A DNA stretch of 62,976 nucleotides, taken from positions 1-62,976 of the forward strand of contig PBAO01000053.1 of the NCBI GenBank assembly GCA_002715985.1. Reading direction: 5' to 3'. Source of the stretch: Lysobacterales bacterium (lineage in GTDB: Bacteria; Pseudomonadota; Gammaproteobacteria; Nevskiales; Salinisphaeraceae). The position numbers and the translations under genes are program-made. This document shows positions 9,527 to 19,458 of the stretch, one piece after another. The notes beneath the pieces were generated by a model. That model worked only from the letters and a program-made list of their open reading frames with translations. It was not told where the DNA came from and did no database searches. Position 1 is the stretch's first letter. Each line of letters starts with the position of its first letter.

Positions 9527-9565
9527 TACTTCCAAACGCTGTGATCAGTGCAGCGTTTGGAAGTA
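9527..9565. repeat. 15-bp perfect inverted repeat, 9-nt spacer
   Basis: TACTTCCAAACGCTG-TGATCAGTG-CAGCGTTTGGAAGTA. Confidence 0.85.
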
Positions 9566-9605
9566 TCAGCCGGTGAGTCTGCTCATCGGCCAATAGCGGT
9601 CGTCT

Positions 9606-9753
9606 ACTGAAATCGACTGCAGAGTATAGGCGAACGCGCAATTTGCGAGCCGTACAACTCTTGCTGGGACATACCAAGCTAGAAAGCACGGTGCGCTATC
9701 TCGGGATTGAAGTCGATGATGCGCTCGAGATGTCGGAGCAAATAGAGGTATGA
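9606..9753 (+). pseudogene. C-terminal tail of a tyrosine recombinase/integrase
   Basis: YRRTRNLRAVQLLLGHTKLESTVRYLGIEVDDALEMSEQIEV*. Confidence 0.7.
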
Positions 9754-9962
9754 GTAACGTTGGCGCCAATCGAGCTAACTGCGAGGCTCGTTTGGCGCCT
9801 ACACGTACGGCCAAAAGCAGACATTTCGCTTTTCATCTCAGCCTAGCGTGGTATTGCCTCAGACCGGATACGAACTATCCGAATTCGGATTGAGTCCTGT
9901 CTGACCTTAAGGCTGATCGACAGAGGGGGCCACCGCAGCCGCACGAGGTAAGACTACGAGAA

Positions 9963-12900
9963 CTACGCGCCCCCTGCGCGCGTCGCGAACACACGAGACC
10001 CGCTGTACGTCCGATCCGACGTCAGCAGATGACCGATGGCCCAACCGGCCGTGCATGACAACGCCCCAACATTATCCTTGCGCATCGACCGAAACGCAGC
10101 CTCGATCAACGGGCCGCCGTAGTTTTCTCGTCCGCCGACCAAATGCTCCAGCAGGTGATGTGAGACCCGGTTGCGATACGGTAGGTGTCGACTGGGAATG
10201 AATCTCCCGCCGGGCTCCCACAGCGCATCGATGGTCATACCGATGAACCAGGCATGGAATAACGCGTTAACCGGCCGCCCCGGGTTGTCCCCCACCGGGG
10301 CCAGGCGCTGGATCAGCGGCCCGGGCGCCGCGTGCCCGTCGGCATGATCCAACGCGGCTGCGGTCACGAGGTCGATGGGCGACACGAGACTGAGGTCACT
10401 CCCAATCGCTGCGTAGTCCGCCTGGCAGCAAACGAAGGGCTCGGGGCTCATCGCCCCGTGCATGACCCCAGCAAGGTGTATGACCTGCGGACATATCGCC
10501 TCGCCATGGGTCAGTGCCGCAAAGAGATCGCGGGCACGGGCGTCGTCCGATACCAATAACAGCCCCTGGTTGATCGCGAGCACCATGCTATCGAATACCG
10601 GCAGCGGCATTTCTAGCGCCAGTTGACGCAAGCCGGCTGGCACCGCATCCGACATCTCCTGAGGGGCGAGGACAGCATGCTCATTTGCCCAGGCGATCGC
10701 GCCCTCGAGCGCAGACCGCTGGGCCGCCAGCTGGTCTTCCTCCGTGGTCACCCCGACCAGCCGCTCCGACGTCGCCGTCCACTCAAGATGGAGCTGATCG
10801 CCCGGCGGCTGGGCGTCGAGGTACTCAAGCCGCCCCTGAAGCTGATCGAACACGGCGCGTGGCAAGTGGATCGGACCGCACAGCTGTTCGATCAGCTCGA
10901 GCGTGCCCTGTGACCAGGCTACCCAGTAGCTCATCATGTCTAGTACGCAACCCGACGGTGGGCGCGATAGCAGCCTGTGCGCCTGGCTGACCGGATAAGC
11001 GTTGGCGCCAGCCACCGCGATATGACGACCCTGTTTGCGGACCATGTCCGCCGCTTCCAGTCCGCCGACACTGAACGCCCAGCCCAACATCTCGAGCGGC
11101 ATCGGCAACCGGCAGTATTGCTCGACTTGGCGCGCGATCGCGTCAGCGCGCGCTCTGATCTGCGCCTCGATCGGGGCGAGGCTCGCCTCCGGGTCATCCC
11201 TGTCCATCTCTATTGACTGGATATCGGAGCGGTAGAAGCGAGCCTCGAAATTCGATCCGATTGTGCGCACGCGCTCGAAGTATTTGTGCTGGACCCGCAC
11301 AACCTCACCCCGACCTCGCCCTTGCTCTTCGAACTGGTGGCCGTGCGATGCGCCCCAAAGCGTGGCCACTAGCGGCTGGTCGGGCTCAAGTGCAGCTTGG
11401 TCGATCGCGCGAAGCTCGGGATCGGGCTCAACGACAAACTGTCGCTGTTCGCCGTCGTCATACCGAATGGTCACGGCGGCCTGCGCGGTGACGCCATCAA
11501 GACGCCATCGCTCGTCGCCCGGGGTGCGCAGTTGATGGCCTTGGATCAACTGAAACAGACAGTCCCAGGCCTTGGGTTCGTCCTGATGCGTCATATATAA
11601 CCGGTAGGCGAGCGCAGCCGCCCGGTCGATGTAATCGAAGCGCGCCAGCAGATGGACGATCTCACACTCACGCTCGAGGGATGGCCAGTCCATATCCTCG
11701 ACAGGCGCGGCGAGGAGCGCGCGCGCCGCCGGGACGTCTCTATCGCGTGCGCAGGCATAGCTGAGCAGCAGATGCGCCATGCCTGAGCGCGGCGCCATGG
11801 CGATCAGCGGCTCGAGCTCGACCCGGGCGCGGGTCGGGTTGTTCGTATTCCATGCGTGAAGCGCAACCATCCAGCGCAGTTCGCTGGATTCACGTACCGG
11901 CGCCGGCAGTCGCGAGAGCTCCGTATCGAACAGGGCGTCGCGGCGCGCTGACGATAACAGCCGCAGATACTGGACCGCCTCGCGAGAGCCCGACGCGACA
12001 TTCACCCGGCCTTCGATCAGCCGAACGGCCGCGTCGGGCAGACCCCGCGCGGCGAGCATTTCAGCCAGCTGCGCCCGATCGGCGAACGGCGTGGCCTCAG
12101 GCACGGACTCGACCACACCACGCGCGCGCTGGCGGGTCGGGTCGCCCGGGGGGGTCGCCACATCACGGCATACGGCCAGCACGTCGGCCAGAGCCTCGCG
12201 CCCGGCCGCGGCCAGCCGCGCGATGCTGTCGTCCAACGCCGCCTGGTCGCCGGCGGCCAGGCTGTAGAAGGCCATTAATCGACATCGCTGAATCTCGAGG
12301 CTGTCGTCCTGCACGCCCATCTCGCGCAGAACAGCCACGGCATCCGAGTCCTTGCCCTGGGCATTGAGCATCTGGGCGCGCAGCAGCTGGTTCGCGGGCG
12401 TCTCGCGCGTGGCCAGATACGCCAGCGCCTCATCCAGGCGACCGACCTCACCCAGCAAGCTGGCATAGAGATGTTCCAGATGTGGTTCGAGCGAGATCCG
12501 ATCGAACACGCGCACGATCAAATCTAGCGCTTCTTGTTCTCGATCGCACAGGCGCAGGAGCAACACCGTGTTGTTCGCCTGGGCCGACAGCGTGACGTCA
12601 TCGACCCGCTCAGCAGCCAGCTGCTCTTCACAGCCAGCCAGTGAGATATCCGCAGCCCGGGCCAGCACATCCGGTGCAACGCGTGCGTCATGGGCCCGGT
12701 TCTGATCCGGGCCTTCGAGCACGCGCGCGAGCGTCGCGAAGGCACCCAGGCGCTGCAGCTCGGTATGCTCTGGATGGAGCGCGGCCAGCGCGGCGATCGT
12801 ATCGGCGAAGCCGTCGGTCTGACGCCACCGGTGGAATTCGGCCAGGCCGAGAGCCGCCTGCGCTGTCCCGACCAGGTTTGCAGGGATATCATCCGCCGGA

Positions 12901-13979
12901 TTGCCACTCCAGTCCATACGCGCCAGCGCCAGCAGGCGAACAATCACCGCACTGGCGTTGTCGGGCGCATCGCTCGCGGCGAGTGATTGGGCGGCGAGTT
13001 CGGCCGCGCCCTCGCAATCATCCTGCATCAGACGCGCCAGGGCCAGATTCGCGATCGCCTGGGGACGGGTGGGGTTGAGGGCGTGGGCCGCCTCGTACGC
13101 CGCAATGGCCTTCGCGATCTCATGCCGACGCCCGCGAACATGACCGAGCAGCGCTTGCAGCCGGTATCGAGCCCGGGGCGCGTCCGCCACGCTCGGCTTG
13201 TCGAGCATCGATTCCAGTCGCTGCGCCAAGGCCTCGGTGGTATCGCCGGCATCGACCGCCGCCTGGAGCTCGTCGATCCATTCGTGAAGGGTGGCGTCTT
13301 CGCCTTCGTCGCCGGCATGGTCGGGGGTGTGCAGTCCGGCACTGACCGGGACGGGGCCCTGCATTTGATCGAGCCGGCTGAGCACCTCGCGAACCATAGT
13401 CTGGGTCGCGTTGTGCCTGTCCGCGTCGCCAGAAGTGAAGTCCGCATCGTTGTTCCCGCAGTACGCGCGGTAGAGGACGTCGTCCTGGTAGACCATCTTC
13501 GAGATGTCATTCCAGGTCCGCAGCTCGATCGCCGGATCGTCGCCGCCCGCGAATTCCTTTCGGACTGTGACCAAGGCGTCGACGCCTTTCCGATCGTCCG
13601 GCGCCGTGGTAGCAAAGATCAGGGTGTCGATACTGAAGGGCAGCTTGCGCGTCTTCTTGATTTCGGTTCGCAGTACTTCTGCCATTAGTGGATTGTCCGT
13701 GCGCTTGCACTGGATCCCGATTAGCCGATGAGGATCACCATCGACCGCAATGAGAGTGTCGATGCCATCCTGGGCCTGGCCACCGCGGCCATAGGGTTGC
13801 GGGTTCGGGTCGTTGTAAAAACGCCCGAAGAGCTCGACACAGAGACGCTCGAAGGCTTGCCAGTCCTTCGGCACCGGCAGCTCGTAGCCTTCGCGATAGA
13901 ACACCGGGCCCGACAGCAGGGCCCGGCGGCCCGCCACATCCGGTTGCTCGTCCGGCCCGCCCTCGTTGTCCCCCGTCAT
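9963..13979 (-). CDS. PD-(D/E)XK nuclease - TPR - GreAB-C-like - PIN-like large protein (candidate conflict/defence effector)
   Basis: N-term WQAFERLCVELFGRFY...GRGGQAQDGIDTLIAVDG..LIGIQCKR (D...QxK nuclease core); long helical/TPR repeats; GreAB-C-like QPLVATLWGASHGHQFE..GEVVRVQHKYFERV; PIN-like GCVLDMMSYWVAW...LLLVSDDARARDLFAAL. Confidence 0.7.
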   Translation of the reverse strand: MTGDNEGGPDEQPDVAGRRALLSGPVFYREGYELPVPKDWQAFERLCVELFGRFYNDPNPQPYGRGGQAQDGIDTLIAVDGDPHRLIGIQCKRTDNPLMAEVLRTEIKKTRKLPFSIDTLIFATTAPDDRKGVDALVTVRKEFAGGDDPAIELRTWNDISKMVYQDDVLYRAYCGNNDADFTSGDADRHNATQTMVREVLSRLDQMQGPVPVSAGLHTPDHAGDEGEDATLHEWIDELQAAVDAGDTTEALAQRLESMLDKPSVADAPRARYRLQALLGHVRGRRHEIAKAIAAYEAAHALNPTRPQAIANLALARLMQDDCEGAAELAAQSLAASDAPDNASAVIVRLLALARMDWSGNPADDIPANLVGTAQAALGLAEFHRWRQTDGFADTIAALAALHPEHTELQRLGAFATLARVLEGPDQNRAHDARVAPDVLARAADISLAGCEEQLAAERVDDVTLSAQANNTVLLLRLCDREQEALDLIVRVFDRISLEPHLEHLYASLLGEVGRLDEALAYLATRETPANQLLRAQMLNAQGKDSDAVAVLREMGVQDDSLEIQRCRLMAFYSLAAGDQAALDDSIARLAAAGREALADVLAVCRDVATPPGDPTRQRARGVVESVPEATPFADRAQLAEMLAARGLPDAAVRLIEGRVNVASGSREAVQYLRLLSSARRDALFDTELSRLPAPVRESSELRWMVALHAWNTNNPTRARVELEPLIAMAPRSGMAHLLLSYACARDRDVPAARALLAAPVEDMDWPSLERECEIVHLLARFDYIDRAAALAYRLYMTHQDEPKAWDCLFQLIQGHQLRTPGDERWRLDGVTAQAAVTIRYDDGEQRQFVVEPDPELRAIDQAALEPDQPLVATLWGASHGHQFEEQGRGRGEVVRVQHKYFERVRTIGSNFEARFYRSDIQSIEMDRDDPEASLAPIEAQIRARADAIARQVEQYCRLPMPLEMLGWAFSVGGLEAADMVRKQGRHIAVAGANAYPVSQAHRLLSRPPSGCVLDMMSYWVAWSQGTLELIEQLCGPIHLPRAVFDQLQGRLEYLDAQPPGDQLHLEWTATSERLVGVTTEEDQLAAQRSALEGAIAWANEHAVLAPQEMSDAVPAGLRQLALEMPLPVFDSMVLAINQGLLLVSDDARARDLFAALTHGEAICPQVIHLAGVMHGAMSPEPFVCCQADYAAIGSDLSLVSPIDLVTAAALDHADGHAAPGPLIQRLAPVGDNPGRPVNALFHAWFIGMTIDALWEPGGRFIPSRHLPYRNRVSHHLLEHLVGGRENYGGPLIEAAFRSMRKDNVGALSCTAGWAIGHLLTSDRTYSGSRVFATRAGGA

Positions 13980-14417
13980 TCACGCCGCTCCTCGCTTCCA
14001 CGTCCGCGAACCACGATACGGCATTCGGAAAGACCGTAGGAGTCACCCGGTCTTGGGCGTTATGGACTAGGTAATATCGCCCGCAGCTGGCAACGTGGGC
14101 GTTCCATCCGTCGACTCTCGCTTGACGGGTATCGCCGGGACCCCGACTGATCCGGCTCAAATCAGCCGCGCATCCCACCAGATCGTCGGGGGCTAGTCCC
14201 AGTCGGGCAACCAGCCCTTGGTCACGGCCTCGTGGGCGACGCCCACGGGAATCGTAACCTCGATGACATTTTGGTTGGGCGACATTAGGCCAGCGGCATG
14301 GACGAGTTTTTCCGGCGTACTTACGCCAGATGGACGTTGGCCCACGCTTTAAGCTGTTAGTTCCGATTTTTCTAGAAAGCATGTCTGGCGCGGCCCGGCT
14401 AACGTCCGCTTCGGGTC

Positions 14418-14556
14418 CAGGCTGTGTGAAAACTCACTCCTGTCGCGGTCCAGCTGAAAACCGACGCTTTGTACGCCTGCTGGCGCCACGATCGGCTACT
14501 GGGCACGGGTAAAAGAACCCCTGAAATGTCCATGTTCCGAGTTGTACACAGTCTTG
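14418..14556 (-). mobile_element. 139-bp MITE, copy A, reverse orientation, abutting the IS1182-like element
   Basis: CAGGCTGTGTGAAAACTCACTCCTG...CCCCTGAAATGTCCATGTTCCGAGTTGTACACAGTCTTG; aligns along its length with the reverse complement of copy B. Confidence 0.75.
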
Positions 14557-14559
14557 ACC

Positions 14560-16239
14560 TAGGCTGTGTGAAAACGCCACCCGCCGTCTAAACTACTCCC
14601 GAGCTGAGAGCGGAGTGCTTGATGAGTCGTTTCGTGACCGGTGAAGATCGTTCGCAGAGCACGCTGCTGCCAGCGAGCCTCGACGACTACGTCACCGAGG
14701 ACAATCCAGTCCGAGTGGTCGATGTCTTTGTCGACAACCTCGACCTCGCCGATCTCGGCTTCGAGCGCGTCATCGCTCAGGCTACCGGCCGACCGGGCTA
14801 CCACCCGGCCACGTTGCTCAAGATCTATATCTACGGGTACCTCAACCGGGTACAGTCCAGCCGACGGCTGGAGCGCGAAGCACAGCGCAATATCGAGCTC
14901 ATGTGGCTGACGGGTCGTTTGGCACCAGACTTCAAGACGATCGCGGACTTCCGCCGGAACAATGGTCCGGCGATCCGACGCGTATGCCGTGAGTTCGTGA
15001 TGCTGTGCCGTCGTCTCAACCTGTTCTCGCAGGCGCTGGTGGCCATCGACGGCAGCAAGTTCAAAGCCGTTAATAGCCGTGATCGCAACTTCACCCGCGC
15101 CAAGGTCAAACGGCGCATCGAGCAGATCGACGCCAGTGTCGCGCGCTATCTTTCAGAACTCGACAGTAGCGATCGTCAACGTCAAAGCGAGGTCACCGAG
15201 GCTCGCACGACAAAGCTTCGAGAAAAGATCGACACGCTGCGATCGGAAATGCAGCGCATGCAGGTTATGGCGAAGGCCGTAGCAGCAGCGCCCGACCAAC
15301 AAATCTCATTGACCGACCCGGATGCGCGCTCCATGGCGACCAGCGGTAAGGGCTCGGGGATGGTCGGCTACAACGTTCAGTCAGCGGTCGATGCCGAGCA
15401 TCATCTGATCGTAGATCACGAGGTCACCAATGTGGGCCACGATCGCACGCAACTGCAGCCGATGGCGGATCGAGCCCGTTCAGTCATGCAGGCCGATGCT
15501 TTGGCCGCGGTCGCCGACCGCGGTTACTTCAACGGCGAGCAGATCGTGGCCTGCGAGACGTCTGGCATCCAGGTTCATGTGCCTAAGCCGCAGACCTCCA
15601 ACAGCCAGGCCCGGGGCCAGTTCGGCAAGCGCGACTTCATCTATGAACCGGGCAGCGATACCTATCGCTGCCCGGCAGGCCAGATACTCATCTGGCGCTT
15701 CACCACGGTCGAGAAAGGCCAGACACTCCATTGCTATTGGAGCTCAGCCTGCAAGGCCTGTGCAATCAAGACGCAATGCACGTCGGCGGCGCAACGCCGC
15801 GTCAAGCGATGGGAGCACGAATCGGTGCTCGAGACCATGCAGCAACGCTGGATCGGGACCCGAACTTGATGCGGATACGGCGACAAACGGTCGAGCATCC
15901 CTTCGGCAAGTTCAAGTTCTGGATGGGGTCGACGCACTTTCTGATGCGCACGCTCAAGCATGTACGAACGGAAATGAGTCTGCACGTGTTGGCGTACAAC
16001 ATGAAACGCGTGATGCGGATTATCGGGATCGGGCCATTGATCCGGGCAATGGCTGCCTGAGCTTGTTCGTGCCCTTTAAACGGCACCTTCGAAGCGGCCG
16101 GAGGCGTGTCCGAGCGTGATGAAGTCCGGTCGCCGAGTTCTTATCACTCTAGCCCATTGCCGCCACGCGGCGCCCTCAGCGTCTGACATAGGCAACTGAT
16201 GGGGAAAGTTCGCCAACTCACACGTTTTCACACAGCCTG
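14560..16239 (+). mobile_element. IS1182-family-like insertion sequence
   Basis: Terminal repeats AGGCTGTGTGAAAACG.../...CGTTTTCACACAGCCTG around a DUF772/IS1182-like transposase; GGTC on both sides of the MITE+IS unit (14414-14417, 16240-16243). Confidence 0.8.
14619..16060 (+). pseudogene. IS1182-like transposase, frameshifted near 15850
   Basis: MMSRFVTGEDRSQSTLLPASLDDYV...VLETMQQRW|IGTRT*; continues in another frame as LDRDPNLMRIRRQTVEHPFGKFKFWMGSTHFLMRTLKHVRTEMSLHVLAYNMKRVMRI; consistent with loss of one C in CGC(C)TGGAT. Confidence 0.8.
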
Positions 16240-16263
16240 GGTCGCGATCGGCCAGTAGTGGGC

Positions 16264-17205
16264 TCATCCGGTTTTGACGGTTCGAAACACCCTAAAGCGC
16301 GGGCGCGAAGGGATCGGCGCCGTAATTACCACCAGGCTAGTGATGATGAGCGCCACGCCAGCCCACCCCGTAGGCGAGAGCATTTCCCCGACGATCGCAA
16401 TCGCAAGGATCGCGGCAACCACCGGCTCGAGTAACGTGATGGTTGTAGCGGCGCTCGCGCGAACACGCGCGAGGCCGAATCCAAAGCAGACGTAGCCGAT
16501 AAACATCGGCACGAGCGCCATATAAACGCCCACGTTGAAGTTGCGCCAGGACTCCAGAAACGGCCCGCCGGTCACAAACAGTACAGGCATCAACAGCGCG
16601 CCGCCGAGCCCGAAGATCGCGCCCATGGCGACGGACGATTGGACGCCCGACTGCATGATGCGACGCGCGGCCCAGGAGTACACTGCATAGCTGAGGCCCG
16701 CCACCAGGCCGGCTAGGATGCCAGGTAGAACATGCGCTGCATCCTCAGATACTCCAGAACCGTGCTGACTGGTAAAACACAGTAAAGCCATGCCCAGCAG
16801 GCCAATCGTGGATCCAGCAAACCAGCGCCGAGTGAGCCGCAAATTATCCAGTTGCCATTCGATCAAGGCCGACAGTAACGGGGCCGATCCAATGGTAACG
16901 ACGGTCCCGATTGCAACGCCGGCAAGATCCATGGACGAGTAGAAGGCAAGCGGATAAATCGCGACCGCGACGCCGCCGAGCAGAAGATGGCGAGCTTGGC
17001 CGAGCAGTGCGCTTCGGCCGCGCTGAATACCGCGCCAGGCGATCAGTGTTTGTAATAGACCACCGATACCCATTGCAGCGGCACCGATAGCCAGCGGTCC
17101 GACGCCCGGTGCGAATGTCGCTGCGGTACCGGTCGTACCCCAAAGGATTGCAGCGATGACAATGCCCAGTACACCGAGTAAATGCTGACTCGAAGTGCTC
17201 GTCAT
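16264..17205 (-). CDS. EamA/DMT-family transporter
   Basis: MTSTSSQHLLGVLGIVIAAILWGTTGTAATFAPGVGPLAIGAAAMG... Confidence 0.85.
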   Translation of the reverse strand: MTSTSSQHLLGVLGIVIAAILWGTTGTAATFAPGVGPLAIGAAAMGIGGLLQTLIAWRGIQRGRSALLGQARHLLLGGVAVAIYPLAFYSSMDLAGVAIGTVVTIGSAPLLSALIEWQLDNLRLTRRWFAGSTIGLLGMALLCFTSQHGSGVSEDAAHVLPGILAGLVAGLSYAVYSWAARRIMQSGVQSSVAMGAIFGLGGALLMPVLFVTGGPFLESWRNFNVGVYMALVPMFIGYVCFGFGLARVRASAATTITLLEPVVAAILAIAIVGEMLSPTGWAGVALIITSLVVITAPIPSRPRFRVFRTVKTG

Positions 17206-17789
17206 GACTGTTCCAAAAGATCGGTGGCAATGGCTTTCGCTGCATGCAGACAATTCGCGTTGCCATCGAGACCGCCACGCGCGATCGCCCCCTCCAGCAA
17301 AAACGCCAGATGTTTTCCAATCCGAGCCGCACGTTCTGGTTGTTCGGGGTAAATATCGTTCAGATGAGCGCACAGCAGTGATTCGACCTGCGCCTTATGC
17401 CGTCGCACGGCCGCCCGGCCCGGATCGCCGGCGGACAGTTCGGCCGCGGCATTCAACAACCCACAACCGCGAAAGCCGTATTCATACGCGGTCGAAGCGT
17501 GATCTATATAGGCATCGAATACCGCGATTACGCCTGCAACAGGGTCGTCCGAGGCCTGTTGGCGAACTTCATAGAGTGCGAGCCATTCGTCGTGTCGCGC
17601 ATCGATATAAGCACTGACAAGAGCCGCCTTCGATGGGAAGTTGTTGTACAGACTTTGTTTGGCGACGCCCGCTCTTTCGGTGATCGTGTCGATACCCGTG
17701 GCCGCGATGCCATCGGCATAGAACAGATCGCTTGCGGCTCGTAGCAACCGGTCACGCGCGCGGCCCGGTGCAGATTGGCGCTCTGGCAT
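17202..17789 (-). CDS. TetR/AcrR-family regulator
   Basis: ARDRLLRAASDLFYADGIAATGIDTITERAGVAKQSLYNNFPSKAALV HTH; ATGA overlap with EamA gene. Confidence 0.88.
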   Translation of the reverse strand: MPERQSAPGRARDRLLRAASDLFYADGIAATGIDTITERAGVAKQSLYNNFPSKAALVSAYIDARHDEWLALYEVRQQASDDPVAGVIAVFDAYIDHASTAYEYGFRGCGLLNAAAELSAGDPGRAAVRRHKAQVESLLCAHLNDIYPEQPERAARIGKHLAFLLEGAIARGGLDGNANCLHAAKAIATDLLEQS

Positions 17790-17809
17790 GCCTAGTCCCG
17801 AGATCGAAA

Positions 17810-17829
17810 TAGGTAGGTCAGTCTACCTA
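17810..17829. promoter_or_regulatory. candidate TetR operator palindrome
   Basis: TAGGTAG-GTCAGT-CTACCTA directly upstream of the TetR gene. Confidence 0.6.
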
Positions 17830-18186
17830 GTCCTATTTCAATAGTCTATCTAAGCCGTACGCACAGCTGTCGACAAGATATCCGGCAACAGACTGCTTGC
17901 TAGAAATGCATGAGCGAACGGCCGCTTTGGGTCGCGATCGGCCAAAAGCCAAGGCTAGCGTTATAGCTGTCGCTGTGGCGTCCCGTTGCAACGGAGACTT
18001 CCCAAGTCGCCAGGGGCGATACGATGTCTTCTGGCTTTGCACCGCGCCCTTTGGTTACAAGGCGAGGACCCGGGCACGGTCCTCGCCCTCCACGTCCTCG
18101 GCTGTACCGGGGCGCATGCCAAACCGAACAGCACTCGATTATGGGCTAGCCGCGATGCTCGAGGGTCGACGACGTCTTAGATGGAC

Positions 18187-18741
18187 TCATAGCGATTCGT
18201 TCGTAGCGTGCTTGGCCGGCTTCCAACGGCGTAGTTCCGTGTCGTCTTCGTAGGAGGGCAGCGGTGTGGGTAGCGTGATCAGTTCGATGACGCTGCCCCA
18301 GGGCCTCGTGCCATAGCAGAAGTAGTTGCCTTCACCTTTCTCGGGCGGAAACATCAGCGGCTGCGGCTCGGTGAACATCCGCCCGCCGGCCGCCTCGAAA
18401 AGCCGAATGGCTTCTTCGATGTCGTCCACGTAAACCGCGAAGTGCTGCAGGCCGTAGTCGCTGGGCCGCACCGGGTCTGCCTGATCGGCCGCGTTCATTT
18501 CGAACAATTCGAGCCCGGGACCGTATTGCAGTTTGAGCATGCGGACGGCCGAAATGGTCGTACCCTTGGCGACGTGCAGGATGTGTTCGGGCTCCTCGCC
18601 TTCGAGCGGCTCATCGTCGGGCGCGACCGAGTCGTAGATCACCTCGGCGCCGAAGGCGTCCTGAAAGAAACGTGTGGCGGCTTCAAGATTTTTGACCGTG
18701 ATGCCGACATGATCCATGCCGAGTGCGAGATTGCTCTGCAT
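18187..18741 (-). CDS. VOC/glyoxalase-family protein
   Basis: MDHVGITVKNLEAATRFFQDAFGAEVIYD...GLELFEM...GLQHFAVYVDDIEEAIRLFEAAGGRM. Confidence 0.85.
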   Translation of the reverse strand: MQSNLALGMDHVGITVKNLEAATRFFQDAFGAEVIYDSVAPDDEPLEGEEPEHILHVAKGTTISAVRMLKLQYGPGLELFEMNAADQADPVRPSDYGLQHFAVYVDDIEEAIRLFEAAGGRMFTEPQPLMFPPEKGEGNYFCYGTRPWGSVIELITLPTPLPSYEDDTELRRWKPAKHATNESL

Positions 18742-18757
18742 GACAGACTCCTATGGT

Positions 18758-19354
18758 TCAGAATTCGGCGCTGGTGCCGAATTGGTTGGAAAAGACAAAA
18801 TCGCACTGTGGCAGGCGCTGGCATGGTTTGGCTTCTCGTTCGCGCAGCGAGGCGTCAGCGTTATCGGCCGCATCGCGATAGCCGATCGCCATGGCGGTAT
18901 AGGCTTCGGCATCGTTCGGAATGCCGAATGTTCGCCGAGCGGCGGCCGGGTCCAGCCCGATCATCATGTGAACGAACAGATCGTGGCGGCTGGCCTCGAA
19001 CACCATCTGTCCCGCGGCCAAACCGAGATCGTGTGGTGCGGCCTTGTTCTCCTTACCGCTTTCGGCAAAGCGGTGGCGGTAGATGCCGATCAACAGTACC
19101 GGCGCGTGCTTGGCCCATACTTGGTTGCCTTCGGCCAGACAGTTGACAATGCGATCGTGCGTATCGTCTCGGTTTTTGCGACTGACCAGAAAACGCCAGG
19201 GCTGTTCGTTGAAGGATGAAGCCGACCAACGCGCGGCCTCGAAAACCGAGCGCAGTGTGTCGCGGGGCACCGGTTGCTCGCTGAAGACATATGGGCTCCA
19301 GCGCGTCGCCAATCGGTCGTCGATCGGGAAATGCGTAGGGGCGATGTTATTCAT
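18758..19354 (-). CDS. nitroreductase-family protein
   Basis: RWSPYVFSEQPVPRDTLRSVFEAARWSASSFNEQPWRFLVSRK. Confidence 0.85.
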   Translation of the reverse strand: MNNIAPTHFPIDDRLATRWSPYVFSEQPVPRDTLRSVFEAARWSASSFNEQPWRFLVSRKNRDDTHDRIVNCLAEGNQVWAKHAPVLLIGIYRHRFAESGKENKAAPHDLGLAAGQMVFEASRHDLFVHMMIGLDPAAARRTFGIPNDAEAYTAMAIGYRDAADNADASLREREAKPCQRLPQCDFVFSNQFGTSAEF

Positions 19355-19458
19355 GGATAGCGCCTCTCGGGCGGATATCGATCGAGACGATCGATATCCG
19401 TGGTCTTGAGTGAATAGAGGGCAAAGAGTCGCGCGGATAGCACGGGCCTTGCGCCGGA

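Noticed and set aside
13735-14382. 215-aa minus-strand ORF as a partner of the large nuclease/PIN gene
   Set aside because: Mostly overlaps the start of the large gene in another frame; composition not protein-like. A short ORF MSPNQNVIEVTIPVGVAHEAVTKGWLPDWD* in this region is possible but too weak to call.
15840-15875. Programmed frameshifting in the transposase
   Set aside because: No slippery heptamer or A/T run at the break; a one-base loss explains it better.
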